DNA of 64,000 nucleotides from Caprella mutica (GCA_947561585.1 CANNZV010001456.1:186001-250000); one strand, 5' to 3'; counted from the stretch's first letter, positions 1 to 12,376 are shown. Translations and numbers: made by a program. Notes: generated from the letters alone by a model not told the origin.

Positions 1-128
1 TTACATAGTTAAAAGAAATAATGTGTAGTTTCTGCAGACTACAGATTTGTTTTAGGATGAAATTATGAATCTCTAACAGAGTTACTAGTCAATCAGAAGA
101 GAGTTATTTTTCCATCCTGGTCTGCAGG

Positions 129-409
129 CCATGTTTTAAAGTATGGACAGTGTCGCCAGTATATTGGCGACTTTTGAGGGGTTAAACAAGTTGGAAAACC
201 TTTAAATAAGTTAATAACCAGTAAATCACTCCTAAAATAGTCTCAAGAGATACACATGCATCAGGCATGAAGTATAAGGATAATTGCAAGTGTAAAATCT
301 AACCTAGGTCTAGGAAGCCAAATTTCTCCTTTAAAGTATCTTTAATGTGGCGACCTGGATCCATTTTCTCACTTAACTGGCGACTTTCCTGCCACACTTT
401 AAAACATGG
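129..409. mobile_element. hAT-like MITE, CCATG family, with perfect 8-bp target duplication
   Basis: The 281-bp element starts CCATGTTTTAAAGTATGG and ends with the inverted form (CCACACTTTAAAACATGG). It is flanked on both sides by TCTGCAGG (121-128 and 410-417). An 8-bp duplication with short inverted ends is the hAT superfamily signature. No coding capacity is seen, so it is non-autonomous. Internally it carries the inverted pair CGCCAGTATATTGGCGACTT. Related copies are at 1413-2355 and 19396-19746. Confidence 0.85.
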
Positions 410-419
410 TCTGCAGGAG

Positions 420-1277
420 ATCTTTAATTAATTCCTATGTTACCATTAATTTAGCTGTGGGAGATTTTGAATTAATTCCTAAGTTACCATTAATTTAGCT
501 GCGTGAGATTCTGAATCTGCTACTGAGAGTCGGAGAATAACTGTTTCTCAAATTAAAGTCTCTGCGGGAGAAGAGACACATTCTGCAGACTGGCGGCCAA
601 GTAAAATAGTATGTCTCACAAACTCGCCATTTGTCTCTCCAGCTCTCTCCAAAATTCAACCAATTCTCTCCAAAATGATCAAATTATTATTATTTCTCTC
701 CAAAATAACATTGTAGCATAGGAGAAAAATAGATAAACTCGCCATTTGCAATTGAAGAGCTTGAAATAACTGTCACAAACTCGCCATTAAAATGGCGAGT
801 TTGGACATGCTTTATTACTTGGACTGGCGGCACCGCGGCAGTTGATGGTGACAGACTGACTGTCCAAGTAAAATAGTATGGCTCATAAACTCTCCATTTG
901 TCTCTCCAGCTCTCTTCAAAAATCACCAAATTTATCTCCTAAATGATCAAATTATTATAAATTCTCTCCAAAATTTGAAAATAACATTGTACTTATTGTA
1001 GATATTTCTCGGCTTCCCGTTTCTCGCCATTTGCCCAGTCTGCAGAATATGGGACATTTTCAATATTTTCTGTGCAAACAATTCTTAATTTCCTCCTATA
1101 TTTACATTAATTTTAATGTGAAAAGAAGGCAAAATAGAGGATTCCTTAGAGAACACTTTACCAGTTCCTGCAGTCTGGCCATTTGCAATTGTATGTCTCA
1201 TAATAACTGTCACAAACTCGCCATTAAAATGGTGAGTTCGGAGTTTGGAAAATTGGACATGCTTTATTACCTGCCCG
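420..1277. repeat. composite dispersed repeat rich in CTCTCC and CTGCAG motifs
   Basis: Fragments recur in order at 48715-49106, 50636-50780 and 51840-51945. They include an AACTCGCCATTAAAATGGCG block, a TTTGGACATGCTTTATTACC block and CTCTCCAGCTCTCTCC runs. The block near 776-820 is repeated at about 1213-1272. Short open frames here (690-929, 1031-1327) are products of the repeat, not genes. Superfamily not assigned. Confidence 0.55.
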
Positions 1278-1412
1278 CCAGTCTGTATTTGGTGCAAAAA
1301 ATCCCACTGATTTTTTCAAAAAGCTAAAAAAAGTCCACCATAAATTTCCAATTAGGTATTTGGCTGATCCACCAATATTTTCCCAATTTATCCACCCAAA
1401 ATTAATGATAAC

Positions 1413-2355
1413 ACATGTTTTAACCCTTTTGCTCCGATTTTTTCTGAGTTCATTATGAGTAATAATAAAGTTTTTTTAATAATATTTATGTATTTGTATA
1501 TTATTTTAATCTATTGATAAAGTGTTTATATCAAACTTATGATGGGACAATATTTCCCACCAATAATATACATCACAGACTATTGGGACAATATATCCCA
1601 ATAGAATATGAATGTTATTAGTGGGACATATTTAGCCCATTCGGCGCAAAAGGGTTAAAGTGTGGCAGGAAAGTCGCCAGTTTAGTAAGAAAATGGATCC
1701 AGTTCGCCACATTTAAGACACTTTAAAGGAGAAATTAGGGTTCCCAGTGAAGATTTTACACTTGAAAACATCCTTATGCTGCATGCCTGATGCATGTGTA
1801 TCTCTTGAGACTATTTTATGAGAGATTCACTTGTTATTTACCTAGTTTCAGAGAATGTTCTTTGAGTAGCCAATATATCTTTTTTTTCAAAAATAAGTCA
1901 ACTAAAATTAGTATAGTTATTCTTTCATTGTTATTCATTTTTTTTCTGATAATTAGTCAGAGAGCATCAAATTAAAATGACAAGTAGTGACCACATCATT
2001 CATAACAAAAGAACACCGAAAACAGAAAACTGACATTCAATTTGAATTATACATAGTGATCGTGTAGCGCGTCAAGCTATATCAAAACAAAATGGCTGCT
2101 TTGTTTACATTTCAAAGATGCGCGGTTCCGCCGTTTATGATTATGAGTCACCAATTTTAATTTTAACTCTAATATAAGTGCTCAATAGTCGTCTATATAT
2201 GTGAAAGATACTTATTTTCACAAATATTAGGTCGAAAATTAATCGGCGACTTGGTACATACTCTTGAACTAGGGTTATTTACAAGTTTTCCAACATATTT
2301 AACCCCTCAAAAGTCGCCAATATACTGGCGACTTTGTCATTACTTTAAAACATGG
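1413..2355. mobile_element. hAT-like CCATG-family element inserted in the outer element
   Basis: The exact 8-bp duplication ATGATAAC lies at 1405-1412 and 2356-2363. Ends are ACATGTTTTAA (the first base departs from the family CCATG) and ACTTTAAAACATGG. Removing it restores the ATTAATGATAACATGG-type reading seen in other copies of the outer family. It contains a younger TTAA-flanked insertion at 1424-1654. A small frame at 1790-1975 inside it has no recognisable protein. Confidence 0.85.
1424..1654. mobile_element. piggyBac-like MITE flanked by TTAA
   Basis: This 231-bp element has ends CCCTTTTGCTCCGA and TTCGGCGCAAAAGGG and is flanked by TTAA at 1420-1423 and 1655-1658. TTAA duplication and CCC...GGG termini are typical of piggyBac-type non-autonomous elements. 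Its insertion interrupts the CATGTTTTAAAGTGTGG end of the surrounding hAT-like element, which makes it the innermost and youngest of three insertions. Confidence 0.8.
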
Positions 2356-2870
2356 ATGATAACATGGGAATAAATAGCTAAAAATCCACCGACTTTGCCA
2401 GAATATTATTTTCAAAGGATAAAAATTCCACCGACAAGTCAGTGGAATTTACCATGAAATACAGTCTGAGTGGTAACTGGTAAGCATCCAGAGTGGGAAA
2501 ACTCAAATTGTAACATTACAGTTACTCATGAATACTCAACCACAGAGTTTATTAATGAATAACCCTGCTTAGTATTATTAAAGCATGTATAGCATGCAGA
2601 GTTCAATTTTTTCAAATAGGCCTATTATGAAATATTTAACTGATTTTTACATACCTAGTATTAGTAAAAAAGAAATATGATAAATTTGTCACTTGTGCTT
2701 TAGGCCCCCCTCTGATTTTCGATATTTTGACACTTAATATGCTAAAGGAGGCTAAGGAGCCATTTTAAGACGTTTTTCAGGAATACCATTTGTTGTAGAA
2801 ATGCTTTGTCTAAGAGTATAGCGAGATTTTTTGTGACCGATATACATATTTGTTATGATATTTATCCAGT

Positions 2871-3357
2871 CCAGTCTGTATTTGGTGCACAAAATCCCAT
2901 TGACTTTTTCAAAAAGCTGAAAAAATCATGCAAGAATTTCCAGTAATTTTGCTAATCCACCAACATTTTCACATTTTTTCCACCGAAAATTAATGGTAAC
3001 ATAGGGATAAATAGCTAAAAATCCACAGACTTTGCCAGAATGTTATTTTCAGAGTGAAAAAATTCCACCGACATGTCGGTGGAAATTACCACAAAATACA
3101 GACTGGTTGCCCGAGACTGACGGTGGTAACCCAGTATGTACTTGGTAGACAAAATTCCACTGACTTTGAAAAAGCTAAAAAAAAACTACCATAAATTTCT
3201 AGTAATTTGGCTGACCCACCAACATTTTACCCATTTTTCCACTGAAAATTAATGGTAACATAGGAATAAATAGCTAAAAATCGTCAGAATATTATTTTCA
3301 AAGGAGAAAAAATTCTACCGACAAGTTGGTGCAATTTACCATAAAATAAAGTCTGGT
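2871..3357. mobile_element. two side-by-side CCAGTCTGTATTT-family elements
   Basis: Copy one spans about 2871-3106 (CCAGTCTGTATTTGGTGC ... AAAATACAGACTGG). Copy two spans about 3131-3357 (CCAGTATGTACTTGG ... AAATAAAGTCTGG). Both contain the same inner blocks, including a run of lysine-codon-like A tracts and an ATAAATAGCTAAAAATCC segment. Neither has coding potential. No clear target duplication was found. Confidence 0.65.
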
Positions 3358-4635
3358 ATCCAGTGATGTTTAACTGGAAACTTAACCTAATGTCCTAACC
3401 TATCGGAAACTTAATTGTGCTATATCTTGAAAATGAAGCGTTTCCACAACAAATGGTATTTGTGAAAAACATCTTAAAATGGCTCCTTTCACAAGTGTCA
3501 AAATATCAAAAATCAGAGGCAGACCTAAAGCACAAATTTACCAGAAATAATGTGTAGTTTCTGCAGAGTTGTCTTTAGGATGAGTTCTCCACTTCTCACA
3601 TAGTTGACTGATCCCAGTCACTGCAGGAAACGATCCCTTTTAGTCAAAATTTCCCTCTGCATATATTTCATCCTATAAGTACTAAAGATAGAAACTTAAG
3701 AATTACTATGATTATGCATCATACACAGGTGAAAACTCGTGTCAATTTTTGTTAAGATACCTAACTTATTTTCAGAGTTATAGCAAAGTTTGCGCGAATT
3801 GCTGGAAGCCAGTCTGCAAAAGATGCATGAAGTTGTGAAGTTTATCTGGCGACTAATGAGGCCTTGAAATTAGCCTCCTGAATTATCCGGCGACAATTTT
3901 CTAATTAATTCCCATGTTTACATGCAATTATTGGTGTGATTTTTGGCCATTTTGGAAAGAAATTTGAAAATCTTTGAAGAGAAATTGCCCCAAAAATTAA
4001 ATGTCTGGAGACTAATTGTGCATGCTATGAAGACTGTGCGGGAAGCGATCCGGGTTGACGCTAGTTAGTAGGTATTTAGTATTTGCTGATTACTGAAATG
4101 TTTTTGTAGAACATTTTATATTTTACCTACAATCCCAGACTGAGATAGTCAGGCCCAGTTTATGCAGACTTTAATATTTAAAATATACACTTTACACTAG
4201 TATTTTAGTAACTGTAGCTAGTATGTAACTTGCCCTGGTTAAATAATTATTATAGTTTGGCTCAGCCCTCACTATAAATGATATTTTAAAATAATAGTTA
4301 AATAAATACCCAATGAAAATCTCCATTGAGACTTGACAGTAAAACATAAAATTGCCATAATGCTGAAAAAAGATATGAAATACTACTGCATCTGTCTACA
4401 TGTATCGATTACCAAAGATGTTTTATATCAAGGAGTCTCTGACACTGATTTATCAGTTTTTAATTTAATTATCACATAGCTACCTAGTATGCTAGAAGTT
4501 GCTGCATGTGCTTCAACAATTCCATTAATATTATTTATTGTAACCTTAGACTAAATTCAAAATATATCCTCAAATTCAAAATATATCCTCAAATTCAAAA
4601 TATATTTCTCTACAGTTAGCTTCAACATCTTCAAA

Positions 4636-7050
4636 ATGACTTTTCCTTTGAGTCACAAGACTGTGTTTGTGGTCGATCACACACTGTCCCATTCGTCAGG
4701 GGTCAAGGTTGACATGGACAGTTTTTGCAAACCTCGGTCGAACCTTCCTGGCAGTTCCTCCAATCCTCTTGAAGATATAACAAAGACTATCTGGACTTGT
4801 GCAGTGGAAGCTATTTCAGAATACTGCAGGTAAATCTAGAATTAAATCAAACCTATATTAGACCAAAGTTTGTCTTTTAGTTGGCAGCTCCAAGAATTTC
4901 ATGGAGTAGGTACTAGGTCTTAACCCTTTACGACCTGAATTAATTTTTTTAACATGTGACGCAATAGTCACATTTGTTCACTAGGCTCCACACATTCAAT
5001 TGATCACAGTATAATCCTTTATTTTTTATGTGATTATTTCGTCACATAGGGTTGTAAAGGGTTAATCAATTAATATTTTAGCATTAGCTTGTTACATGTG
5101 TGTTTTTTTGTTAAATAACTATGATCTCAAAATTAAAGTGCAAGGCGTTTATTATTTTTATAATTTCTTAACCGTCATCATTCAAGGGATTATATTTAGT
5201 CACTTATACTAAATATGAAAACTGGTTTGTTTAACTATGAAGTGTTCATTCAGATTAATTTTAAATTCAGTTCAGAGTCCTTAAATAATTTATTTATATT
5301 TAATTTTTTCAGAATAGTTTGGGACATTTTCCCTGGATCTCGCTTCATAAGTTTTACATGTGTTGACGACAATGGAGTCACTCCTATTAGTACGTGGAAC
5401 GATGATCAGAATTTGGCACACTTGATGCAACTCTTCATGAATTTAGGACCTGCACGTAAAGGGACACCAGACCTCTTGTCAGGCTGCTTAGAAGCTTTAA
5501 AGTTACTCACTGAACCCACCCCTCAACAGACACACCACTTAACCACCTTAGAAGCACCTGTCACCAACAAAGGACGCATAATTGTTGTGACGAGAATGAA
5601 TTCTAACCAAGAGGCAAATGCCTACTACCAAAAGTTCATCGATTTAGTCGGTAACGTAAACAGAAAGGTTGGGGAAGGATCCCTCGCAATAGCAAATGTG
5701 AACCTCGTTATATTGAATTTTATTCCTAATGGAGCGATGCAAGTTGTGAAGGCCGGTAGTTTGAAAGGGGGTGGTGGTGGAATAAGTGGAGATCTGGTTG
5801 ATATGATGCTAGGTGGCACTTCGGTGGCTGCTAGATTCTGCTCCCTGGTTGTCAAACATTACAATCTAGCCTCTACAACCGTGACAGGCATTCCTATGAA
5901 GGAAGAACAAAATGCATCCTCATCCGCCAATTACGATGTGGAGTTGTTCCATCCAGCAGAAGCTCATTCTGGCATCATGGGCGATAGCAGCGTGTGCACC
6001 ACAAGGGTTGACACCGACTACCCAACCGTCACTCTGAAATGGTGCACACCCAGAACCAATGCGAGTCACGAACTTCACCAATGCAGCAGTGCATTGAGAA
6101 TTACCTCAGTAGACGTAAACAGTCGACCTTCATCCTGTCTCACTAACTTTCTTCTGAATGGAAGATGGGTGATGCTCGAAATTCCTAGAAAAACTCCAAG
6201 CCAACACACTAAAGTCCTGAGTCACATGTTAGCTGCTCATGCTGGTGACATCTACATTCATACCCTACTTACCAGGAGAAGTGTTTTGGAAGACCCTCCG
6301 TCCATTAGTGAAGGGCAGGGGGGAAAAGTCACAGACTACAGAATTCCAGACTTTTCTTCTCTGATTAGAAATAATGTTTTAGCCCCTTCCATTCCTGGTG
6401 GTTTGCAAAAAAGTCAACTGCAGCTTGAGCGCCAAACTAAAGTGTGGCCGATAACTCTGTCGCAGACTGCATTCTTTTCCCTTGGTGCGTCAGTTGAACC
6501 TCTCACGCGTAATATGATGCGCCACAAAATGACAGAGGAGCAAGCCATAGAGTGCAAGACTGTCATTCTCAGCCTGACCAACATGGAGCACCAAGGTGAG
6601 AATTTAGTGTCTGCGCATATGCGAAACAAGGGACTTAAGAGAGAAGACCAGTACAAAGCAATGTGGAACGAGTTGGAGCAGTTTCTTCTGGAACATAACA
6701 GCAGCTTACAGCACCAAACCGTTTTAGAATGCTTCATTCATTGCACCAATAAAGAAATGCCAATTATACCCAAAGACCCGCCCACAGTCACCATAGACGA
6801 CTCTTCCGATGAGAGGGAAACCTCTAAAAGAGTTTTAGAAGATAAAAGGGAGAGCAAGAAGAGAAAAACTTTTGGCAAATCAGATGGACAAAGTCTTTTA
6901 TCTATTATGCAGAATAAAATTAAAGCTCAGGAGTGCAATGGTAGGCCGCTATTCGCTGGAAGGTTGAAAGCAGAAAATAACGTCACTAAACTTTATGCCA
7001 ATCTACAACAGAAAGAAAAAGACAAGGAAGAACAGCGGAGAAAAAACTGA
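4636..7050 (+). CDS. INTS13: Integrator complex subunit 13 (asunder homologue)
   Basis: Two coding exons, 4636-4829 and 5313-7050, join in phase (AG|A) to give 643 residues; vertebrate and fly homologues are somewhat longer (about 690-706). The start reads MTFPLSHKTVFVVDHT, the conserved N-terminal von Willebrand-A-like opening of the asunder/INTS13 family. Exon 2 carries the family core (DIFPGSRFISF, GRIIVVTRM). Near residues 566-583 is a lysine/arginine-rich nuclear localisation candidate, then SLLS at about residue 592 and GRPLFAGRLKAE. This tail resembles the conserved C-terminal segment known to contact the Integrator cleavage module. Family role: nuclear Integrator subunit in snRNA 3'-end processing and transcription termination; asunder also affects dynein localisation in fly spermatocytes. 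A 3' splice site at 4615/4616 lies 20 nt upstream of the ATG, so a 5' leader intron is likely. Candidate poly(A) signal AATAAA at 7511. Confidence 0.95.
4924..5061. mobile_element. piggyBac-like MITE in the INTS13 intron
   Basis: 138 bp with ends CCCTTTACGACCTG and GGTTGTAAAGGG, flanked by TTAA at 4920-4923 and 5062-5065. The same family, in opposite orientation, occupies 17941-18157 in a DET1 intron: both share a CGTCACATA block next to the GTTGTAAAGGG end. Confidence 0.85.
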
Positions 7051-7974
7051 AACTATTTACTAGTATAAATTCATTCATGTCATCAAAGACTCGGAACCTG
7101 CAAGCTGTTCAAGGTTGATAAAAACACCAAATATATTCATAGTGAATTCTAATCTGCTTTCTCTATTGATATGATTTTCTTCAGATTGCGCTACTGCATT
7201 TTTTAAGTTAAAGACTTGGATCGTAAATAGTGAATTTCAGTTGATTGTATTTCTAGAATGTTTAATTTATTTATCAAGTTTTAAATTGTCAATAGCTATT
7301 TCAAAATTAGACCATCTTTTGTACAGATAAAATCATCAAACACTCATATTTTTCAAAAAAACTTTTGAGCAATATAGTTGTAGCCAACGAAATCTTTTTA
7401 TTGAATTTATTATTAAAATATAGTAAAGTTTTATTGAAATTTTTCATGAAATTATTTTAGTACAAATTTTATTACGTAGGTTTTTTGTTTCAATCATATT
7501 TTTGATGTATAATAAAATTTCCGTTTAAGTCAATAATTTTATTTAAGTTACATAAAATGATAACAGACTTAACGTTAATAAATTCCCATTAAAGTTAAAA
7601 ATTTAACTATTTACATATAAATAACAACCCACTGTTCAATATTTAGAAACGCTTTTGTTGCATTTTGATATAATTAATTTAATTAATATTATAAAAATTC
7701 AGAAATTGGTACACTAACCTGAAAACAATTATTTGCTGCAACATTCATTAAATACAATATTACACAAGCATTAATAAAAAATTCAAAGAACTTGAGACCC
7801 CTATAGTTCCTAGGGCTGTGACAATATGCTTTTAAAATATCACAGACGAAATGAAATGGTATCGAATACTATATACCGCTGGTGTAGAACCATTCAATAC
7901 TCTTTAATTTTCTCTATAATATTTTCCTATGACTTTAAAAGCATATTGTCACAGCCATAGTTATGACTACCTCT
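7051..7974. other. convergent 3' region between INTS13 and DCAKD
   Basis: AT-rich DNA holding the ends of two convergent genes. AATAAA at 7511-7516 is a candidate poly(A) signal for INTS13. No separate gene is seen. A foldback element (7814-7956) lies about 19 bp downstream of the DCAKD stop codon, so it probably forms part of the DCAKD 3' UTR. Confidence 0.6.
7814..7956. mobile_element. short foldback MITE in the DCAKD 3' end
   Basis: The ends GGCTGTGACAATATGCTTTT and AAAAGCATATTGTCACAGCC are perfect inverted repeats of at least 20 bp separated by about 100 bp. A second, one-ended copy lies at 55265-55352 in an NCKAP1 intron and continues with the same CACAGACGAAATGAAATGGT segment. No coding capacity. 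Confidence 0.8.
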
Positions 7975-10900
7975 TCACACAAAGAATCCCAGAACAGTAT
8001 AGAAAACTATGATGAGAAGGGCCAGTAGAGCCAAGGCTAGAGTGTAGATGATTAGCTTGTTCTGAATGTGATGGTTGCTAGCTTTCAACACCTTGAAGAT
8101 CGAATTAACTTGCTCTCTGGAAAAAAATAGTGTTTAGTTACTTATGGAAAAATATAGTCAATACATAAGAAAAAGAGATCGTTTGAGATAAGTTAACTAA
8201 TGAAGGAGAATAAAATGATGTCAAAAAAGGTGCTAGGTAATTTGATCCCCGTATGCAGATATTATATTCAAATAAAATAGTTTAAAATAAATATTCATTT
8301 TGCTCCATCGAAGACTAAAAAATTTACAATAATAATGACATTATGCTCTATATTGTAAATTACTCGTATTGTTGATACCAAGACTTGATATTATTTTATG
8401 CATCAATTGTGTTTATTCATTTCAAATGTTAAATTATTTATTTCAAAATGTGGAATAATTTATATATCAAAATAATGGTACAAATTAATCAGGAAAGTCT
8501 TTTGTATTGTAGATACCAAGTTTTGTACATATTGTGCAATTTATTAATTCAAAGATTTGGAAGAAATGGAAAATTGGGCCAATTAATTTACAAAATGAAT
8601 AATGAAATTATAAAATAATATGAAATAATGCGAAATGGAAAATACAGTGACGAGTTAAACATAATATAAATTCAAAAATTAAATATTGGGGATCAAATTA
8701 TCGGTCACAATAAAAAAATATGAGGACAGGTAAAAAGTGCCGTATTTTTTATGGCATTTTTAATATCAATTTCATTGATAATTTATTTAATTATTATCCC
8801 TGGCTCCACTTTTATTCCAATATTTTCAACTGAATAAAATTGAATATAATTGAGCTGATGTCAGAATAATTTCGTGTCCATGTTACCAGCTGTTTACCAG
8901 ATTAATGTAAATTAATCTTACTAGTGTATTCTTACATGATCAAAATTGTGAAACTGTCCGATAATTCGTAACTTACCCAATTTATTTTGCATAATGAATA
9001 AATTATTATTCACTTGCCTCAAAAAAGTGGTCTGTATTTGTGATACAGCTTACTATACATGTCTATACTAATAATTTCCGTTGTGTGTTTATTCCTTTAC
9101 TTGGGTGTTCGCTTTTACTTGACGGGTATTAAACATGAAAAAATGTAACTATGATACGCACGGGAATATATTGATATGAAATATAAATATTGGAGACTCT
9201 ATTTTAAGACTTATTTGAGACCAATAAGACTTATTTTAGACTCACCTAGTGTAGCATTTGCTGCCAGTGTTCTCTATGACGTAGTGTGCCTGCTCTACTT
9301 TGTACTCCAAAGACATCTGACAGTCTATCCTCTCCTTCGCCTGCCACTCCGAGTAACCACCTCGACACATCAGTCTGCGCAACTGCTCCGCCTGGTCACT
9401 GAAAAAGCATAACGAAGATGATTCTAATTGCTTCAGATACGGTAAGTCGTTCCTTGAACTGATCGCTCCCAAAATCTTATAAACTGTTTCCTGGATAATG
9501 TTAATGATCTGCCGAAGCAAATGTCTTACCGTCCCACTAAGTTTAATGCAATTTGGTTGAATACTCTTTTTGAGTTGAAAATGACTTTGACCTTTGATTC
9601 TATCACTCCTAAAATTTTACCAGATGGTCCCTGAACATTGACCCACCAAATTTCAGGAAATTTGGTTCAACACTTTCTCAGTTATGTGAATAACCAGATG
9701 ATAAATAGATAAATAAATTGGGAATAAAATATGACCTTCAGCAAATTTGCGAAGGTAATTAATTACAGTTTTTTTTTCATCCAAAATCAAGTTTGTATTC
9801 AAAATACAGAAATTCTCATATTTTCATTTTAACAGAAAATATTGATACAATTTTTCCATTTCAAGGCATCAAATTTGCAGTTATAATAGCAATTAATTAA
9901 AATAAGCTTATTTTGAAAAAATACATTAAGTTTATGACACCTCTTTTGCCTGACATATTTTTTAAATGTTATTCCTTTGAAATAGTTTTAAAAGTAGGCT
10001 CACCAGTTGACTACGATGGTCTTGTAGATGAATGGAAGAGCTTTGCCAGACTCGAACAGTAAAGGTAAATCAAGAACAACCATCTGCTCACCTGTAAAGA
10101 AAATTAATTATCCATTAATAGTCTACCTGTCTGTACCTAGTAGCGACTATGACGTCAAATTACCACCAGTGACTGACTAATTCTATTGAAATTACGTCAT
10201 TTAAGATCAAAGAATTGGTTTTAATTAAGAATATAGCTATTTATTTATACCACCATGCAGGCAATGCGATTTAATTATTCCAATAAAAGGAATTGCATGG
10301 TGTATAATTTGAGAGTGGACAGTGAAAGTATGTCGAACGAAATATATTGACAAATTGATAGACAAAATTATGATGTTTTACTTAATACATAAATTGTTTC
10401 ATTTAATATATGAATAAATATTTTACACAGGAAACTGATCTACTCCAGTTCATTCTATATAGAATCTTTTAGATTCTTTAAGCCATACTCTGTTGCTCGT
10501 CTGTTTGCTGTCAAAAAAATAAGGCCGCCCTCCATGTACGGGTTAACAGCCTGATGCTCGTTATGTTCCTTTAACATCTGGCAATGGACTAAATTTCTCA
10601 CCACCAAAGAAGTAGTCCACCACCTCCTTCCTCATCTGTGCATAGATCTGAGGATGAGTGATGGCATTCAGTGACTTCCTCTTTGACTCATCGGAAAAAA
10701 TGAGGGCACCTAACTTGCCTCTGTCAACTGAACCTGAGAAAAAGAGTGTGGGATGAAGAAAAAGGAATTGCAAATGATTTGTTTGCAGGAAAAAAAATCT
10801 TAGCAACAAGACTCGATTGTAGGAAAAATAATCACTGCAAAAAAGAATCATTTTAGGAAAAAAAATGAATGCAAAATAGACTCATTCGTTAAAATAAAAA

Positions 10901-12376
10901 TCACTGCAAAATAGACTCATTCGTTAGAATAAAAATCACTGCAAAATAGACTCATTTGTTAGAATAAAAATCACTGCAAAATAGACTCATTTGTTAGAAT
11001 AAAAATCACTGCAAAATAGACTCATTCATTAGAATAAAAATCACTGCAAAATAGACTCATTCATTAGAATAAAAATCACTGCAAAATAGACTCATTCGTT
11101 AGAATAAAAATCACTGCAAAATAGACTCATTCGTTAGAATAAAAATCACTGCAAAATAGACTCATTCGTTAGAATAAAAATCACTGCAAAATAGACTCAT
11201 TCGTTAGAATAAAAATCACTGCAAAATAGACTCATTCGTTAGAATAAAAATCACTACAAAATAGACTCATTCGTTAAAATAAAAATCACTGCAAAATAGA
11301 CTCATTCGTTAAAATAAAAATCACTGCAAAATAGACTCATTCGTTAGAATAAAAATCACTGCAAAATAGACTCATTCGTTAGAATAAAAATCACTGCAAA
11401 ATAGACTCATTCGTTAAAATAAAAATCACTGCAAAATAGACTCATTCGTTAGAATAAAAATCACTGCAAAATAGACTCATTCATTAAAATAAAAATCACT
11501 GCAAAATAGACTCATTTGTAGGAAGAATGGTGATTCACTGTATCAAGACTCGTTTATTTCAATCTCTCACCACTGTCTGTGAATACCTCGTCTCCAAACT
11601 CTTCTCGTATTCTCGCGTTAGCGACTGTACCAACTTCAACAACTGAAAGAAAATAATACTCAGTAATGACAGTGAAATGCTAAAAAATGGGGAAAAGACA
11701 TAAAACAACAAAATCTGCATCCACTTTTGCAATAAATTAATGGATGATAATTATAGGTTTTTATTATAGTTTTGAATTACAGATCAACCTTAATATGGGT
11801 AAAGAACAGAAATGAAACTTTTTTTTCATTAAAATTAATACTTATGATTATCATATCTCTTAAGTTATCAACAAACTGCCATAAAAATCAGAATCTTCAT
11901 AAGTTTTGTTAACAGTATTCAAACTTTTTTTGAAGGAATTTGCCAGCACACTCACAATGTGAGAACCGTAATACCAATTTATATTATTTTAAGTAGGTAC
12001 AGTCAAAGAAAAGTGCATCTGTAAGGATTATTTGACAGTTTACTAATTTCTTATTTTCTAAAGAAACTTTACTTATTGTAATGCTTGTAGATATTTTAAA
12101 ATTGGTCTGAGTACACGGTGATAAATTTGTAAGATTTGAAAAAAATAGGAAATTAGAAGACAGATTTGTGAAATTAGCATCACGCAGAGTCTCTTTTCTG
12201 TGATAGTACAGTCTCACTTTTAATGCCAATTTATTTTAGCTATTATTAGTAGGTGGGGTCTCACTTTTCCTGGCTATGACGTCAGCATCCACCACCTTCA
12301 CTCCCATCTCCCTGATCATCTCACAGACTGTACTCTTACCAGAGGCGATGCCCCCAGTAACACCTATCAGAAACAT
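7975..12376 (-). CDS. DCAKD: dephospho-CoA kinase domain-containing protein
   Basis: Six coding exons on the minus strand: 12376-12265, 11642-11571, 10733-10602, 10091-10004, 9398-9246, 8116-7975. All junction phases agree; the product is 232 residues, against 231 in human. The protein opens [16 protein letters not shown]: a Walker A P-loop at residues 8-15. It continues with DADVIAR (about 30-36), [14 protein letters not shown] and an R-rich lid segment with ERIDCQM, all in the order of dephospho-CoA kinases (ATP + dephospho-CoA to CoA). The last exon encodes a hydrophobic helix ([20 protein letters not shown]) ending close to the C-terminus, a tail anchor also present in vertebrate DCAKD but not in bacterial CoaE. 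Membrane location is therefore inferred. A candidate 3' splice site (CAG) sits 2 nt before the ATG. Intron 2 contains a 35-bp tandem array. Confidence 0.94.
10871..11520. repeat. 35-bp tandem array, about 19 copies, in DCAKD intron 2
   Basis: The unit, read on the plus strand, contains GCAAAATAGACTCATT then CGTTAGAATAAAAATCACT. Copies begin every 35 bp from 10871 to 11501 with no length change. Variation is limited mainly to CGTT/TGTT/CATT and TTAGAAT/TTAAAAT. Decayed copies precede the array (10810-10870). Confidence 0.95.

Larger units (their letters stand above)
1278..2469. mobile_element. outer element of a triple nest, CCAGTCTGTATTT family
   Basis: Starts CCAGTCTGTATTTGGTGCA and ends near 2469 in a degenerate inverse (AAATACAGTCTG). 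The family has related copies at 2871-3106, 3131-3357, 19181-19793 and 31300-31532; each begins like CCAGTCTGTATTTGG and ends like ACCATGAAATACAGACTGG. This copy was split by the insertion at 1413-2355. I could not find a matching target duplication around the outer ends. Confidence 0.65.
1..4615. other. repeat-rich region upstream of INTS13
   Basis: No conserved coding exon is visible before 4616. The stretch is a mosaic of short dispersed repeats that recur elsewhere in the window (18.7-20 kb, 31.3-31.8 kb, 48.7-51.9 kb), with several intact insertions listed separately. From about 3360 to 4560 I see AT-rich DNA with further fragments of the same repeats. A short direct repeat of an AAATTCAAAATATATCCTC-like unit lies at about 4553-4610, just before the INTS13 splice acceptor. 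Confidence 0.6.

Noticed and set aside
6414..6737. Minus-strand ORF inside INTS13
   Set aside because: It is a shadow of the INTS13 coding exon.
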